A stretch of DNA of 24,114 nucleotides from CAYLQA01 sp964385695 (lineage in GTDB: Bacteria; Desulfobacterota; Desulfobulbia; Desulfobulbales; Desulfurivibrionaceae). The notes below the pieces were generated by a model. That model was not told the origin of the DNA, ran no database searches, and saw only the letters and a list, made by a program, of their open reading frames with translations. The translations under genes and the position numbers were made by a program. Position 1 is the stretch's first letter; every line of letters begins with the position of its first letter. The stretch is taken from assembly GCA_964385695.1 (NCBI GenBank), contig CAYLQA010000048.1:1-24114 (forward strand), given 5' to 3'. Shown in pieces: positions 24,055 through 24,114 of this stretch.

Positions 24055-24114
24055 ACTCGTTACTCGTTACTCGTTACTCGTTACTCGTTACTCGTTACTC
24101 GTTACTCGTTACTC
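24055..24114. repeat. Tandem array of ACTCGTT heptamers, at least 8.5 copies, reaching the window end
   Basis: Eight exact copies of ACTCGTT plus ACTC fill the last 60 bases without a mismatch. The array starts nine bases upstream of the -35 box of the minus-strand promoter. Its true length is unknown because the window ends inside it. Confidence 0.95.

Noticed and set aside
24055..24114. CRISPR array
   Set aside because: The unit is 7 bp with no spacers and no cas gene nearby; it is a simple tandem repeat.

Overview
This 24.1 kb stretch reads as ordinary bacterial chromosome. By eye GC content is intermediate, genes are densely packed on both strands, and Shine-Dalgarno sequences precede many starts. 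The gene set points to a Gram-negative, anaerobic or microaerophilic lineage such as Desulfobacterota (Desulfobulbales-like). That set includes an ADP-forming acyl-CoA synthetase fragment, a ParE/ParC pair of the type also seen in Bacteroidetes, a V4R protein, a sCache chemoreceptor, a REC-REC-HD-GYP regulator and a molybdopterin-binding protein with a terminal Cys cluster. The taxonomic placement is inference. I see no rRNA, tRNA, CRISPR, transposase or phage gene.

Layout. 1-1.7 kb: a 5'-truncated acyl-CoA synthetase, an intrinsic terminator and a 60-residue DnaJ-type zinc-finger protein. 1.8-4.4 kb: a DUF2071 protein whose 3' end overlaps convergent oligoendopeptidase F. 4.6-8.6 kb: topoisomerase IV parE-parC. 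8.6-9.2 kb: an exported cyclophilin on the minus strand. 9.2-9.5 kb: a 325-bp regulatory region with a 16-bp perfect palindrome and an 11-bp inverted repeat. 9.5-11.8 kb: a Bax-like glucosaminidase and a NodB-family polysaccharide deacetylase, apparently one operon. 11.8-15.3 kb: a sensory block of a poly-HAMP chemoreceptor with a strong terminator, a 70-residue four-cysteine protein and a V4R-domain protein. 15.3-15.9 kb: a small SAM methyltransferase on the minus strand.

16.0-19.8 kb holds a tight three-gene minus-strand operon: M20 amidohydrolase, then a GCS2/YbdK-type carboxylate-amine ligase, then a cytoplasmic gamma-glutamyltransferase homologue that lacks the usual gamma-glutamyl-binding Arg. 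This is the best candidate for an undescribed pathway, building and breaking gamma-glutamyl or related amide bonds. 20.0-22.9 kb: a 7-TPR methyltransferase and a REC-REC-HD-GYP c-di-GMP phosphodiesterase. 22.95-24.0 kb: a MoeA-like molybdopterin-binding protein on the minus strand. Its upstream region contains a consensus -35 box, an operator-like palindrome and two arrays of 7-bp tandem repeats, one of which runs off the end of the window.

Genes that appear to work together are parE-parC, the glucosaminidase-deacetylase pair, and the amidohydrolase-ligase-transferase operon. The rest look like independent units. All functions are assigned from motifs read by eye. No database search was run.
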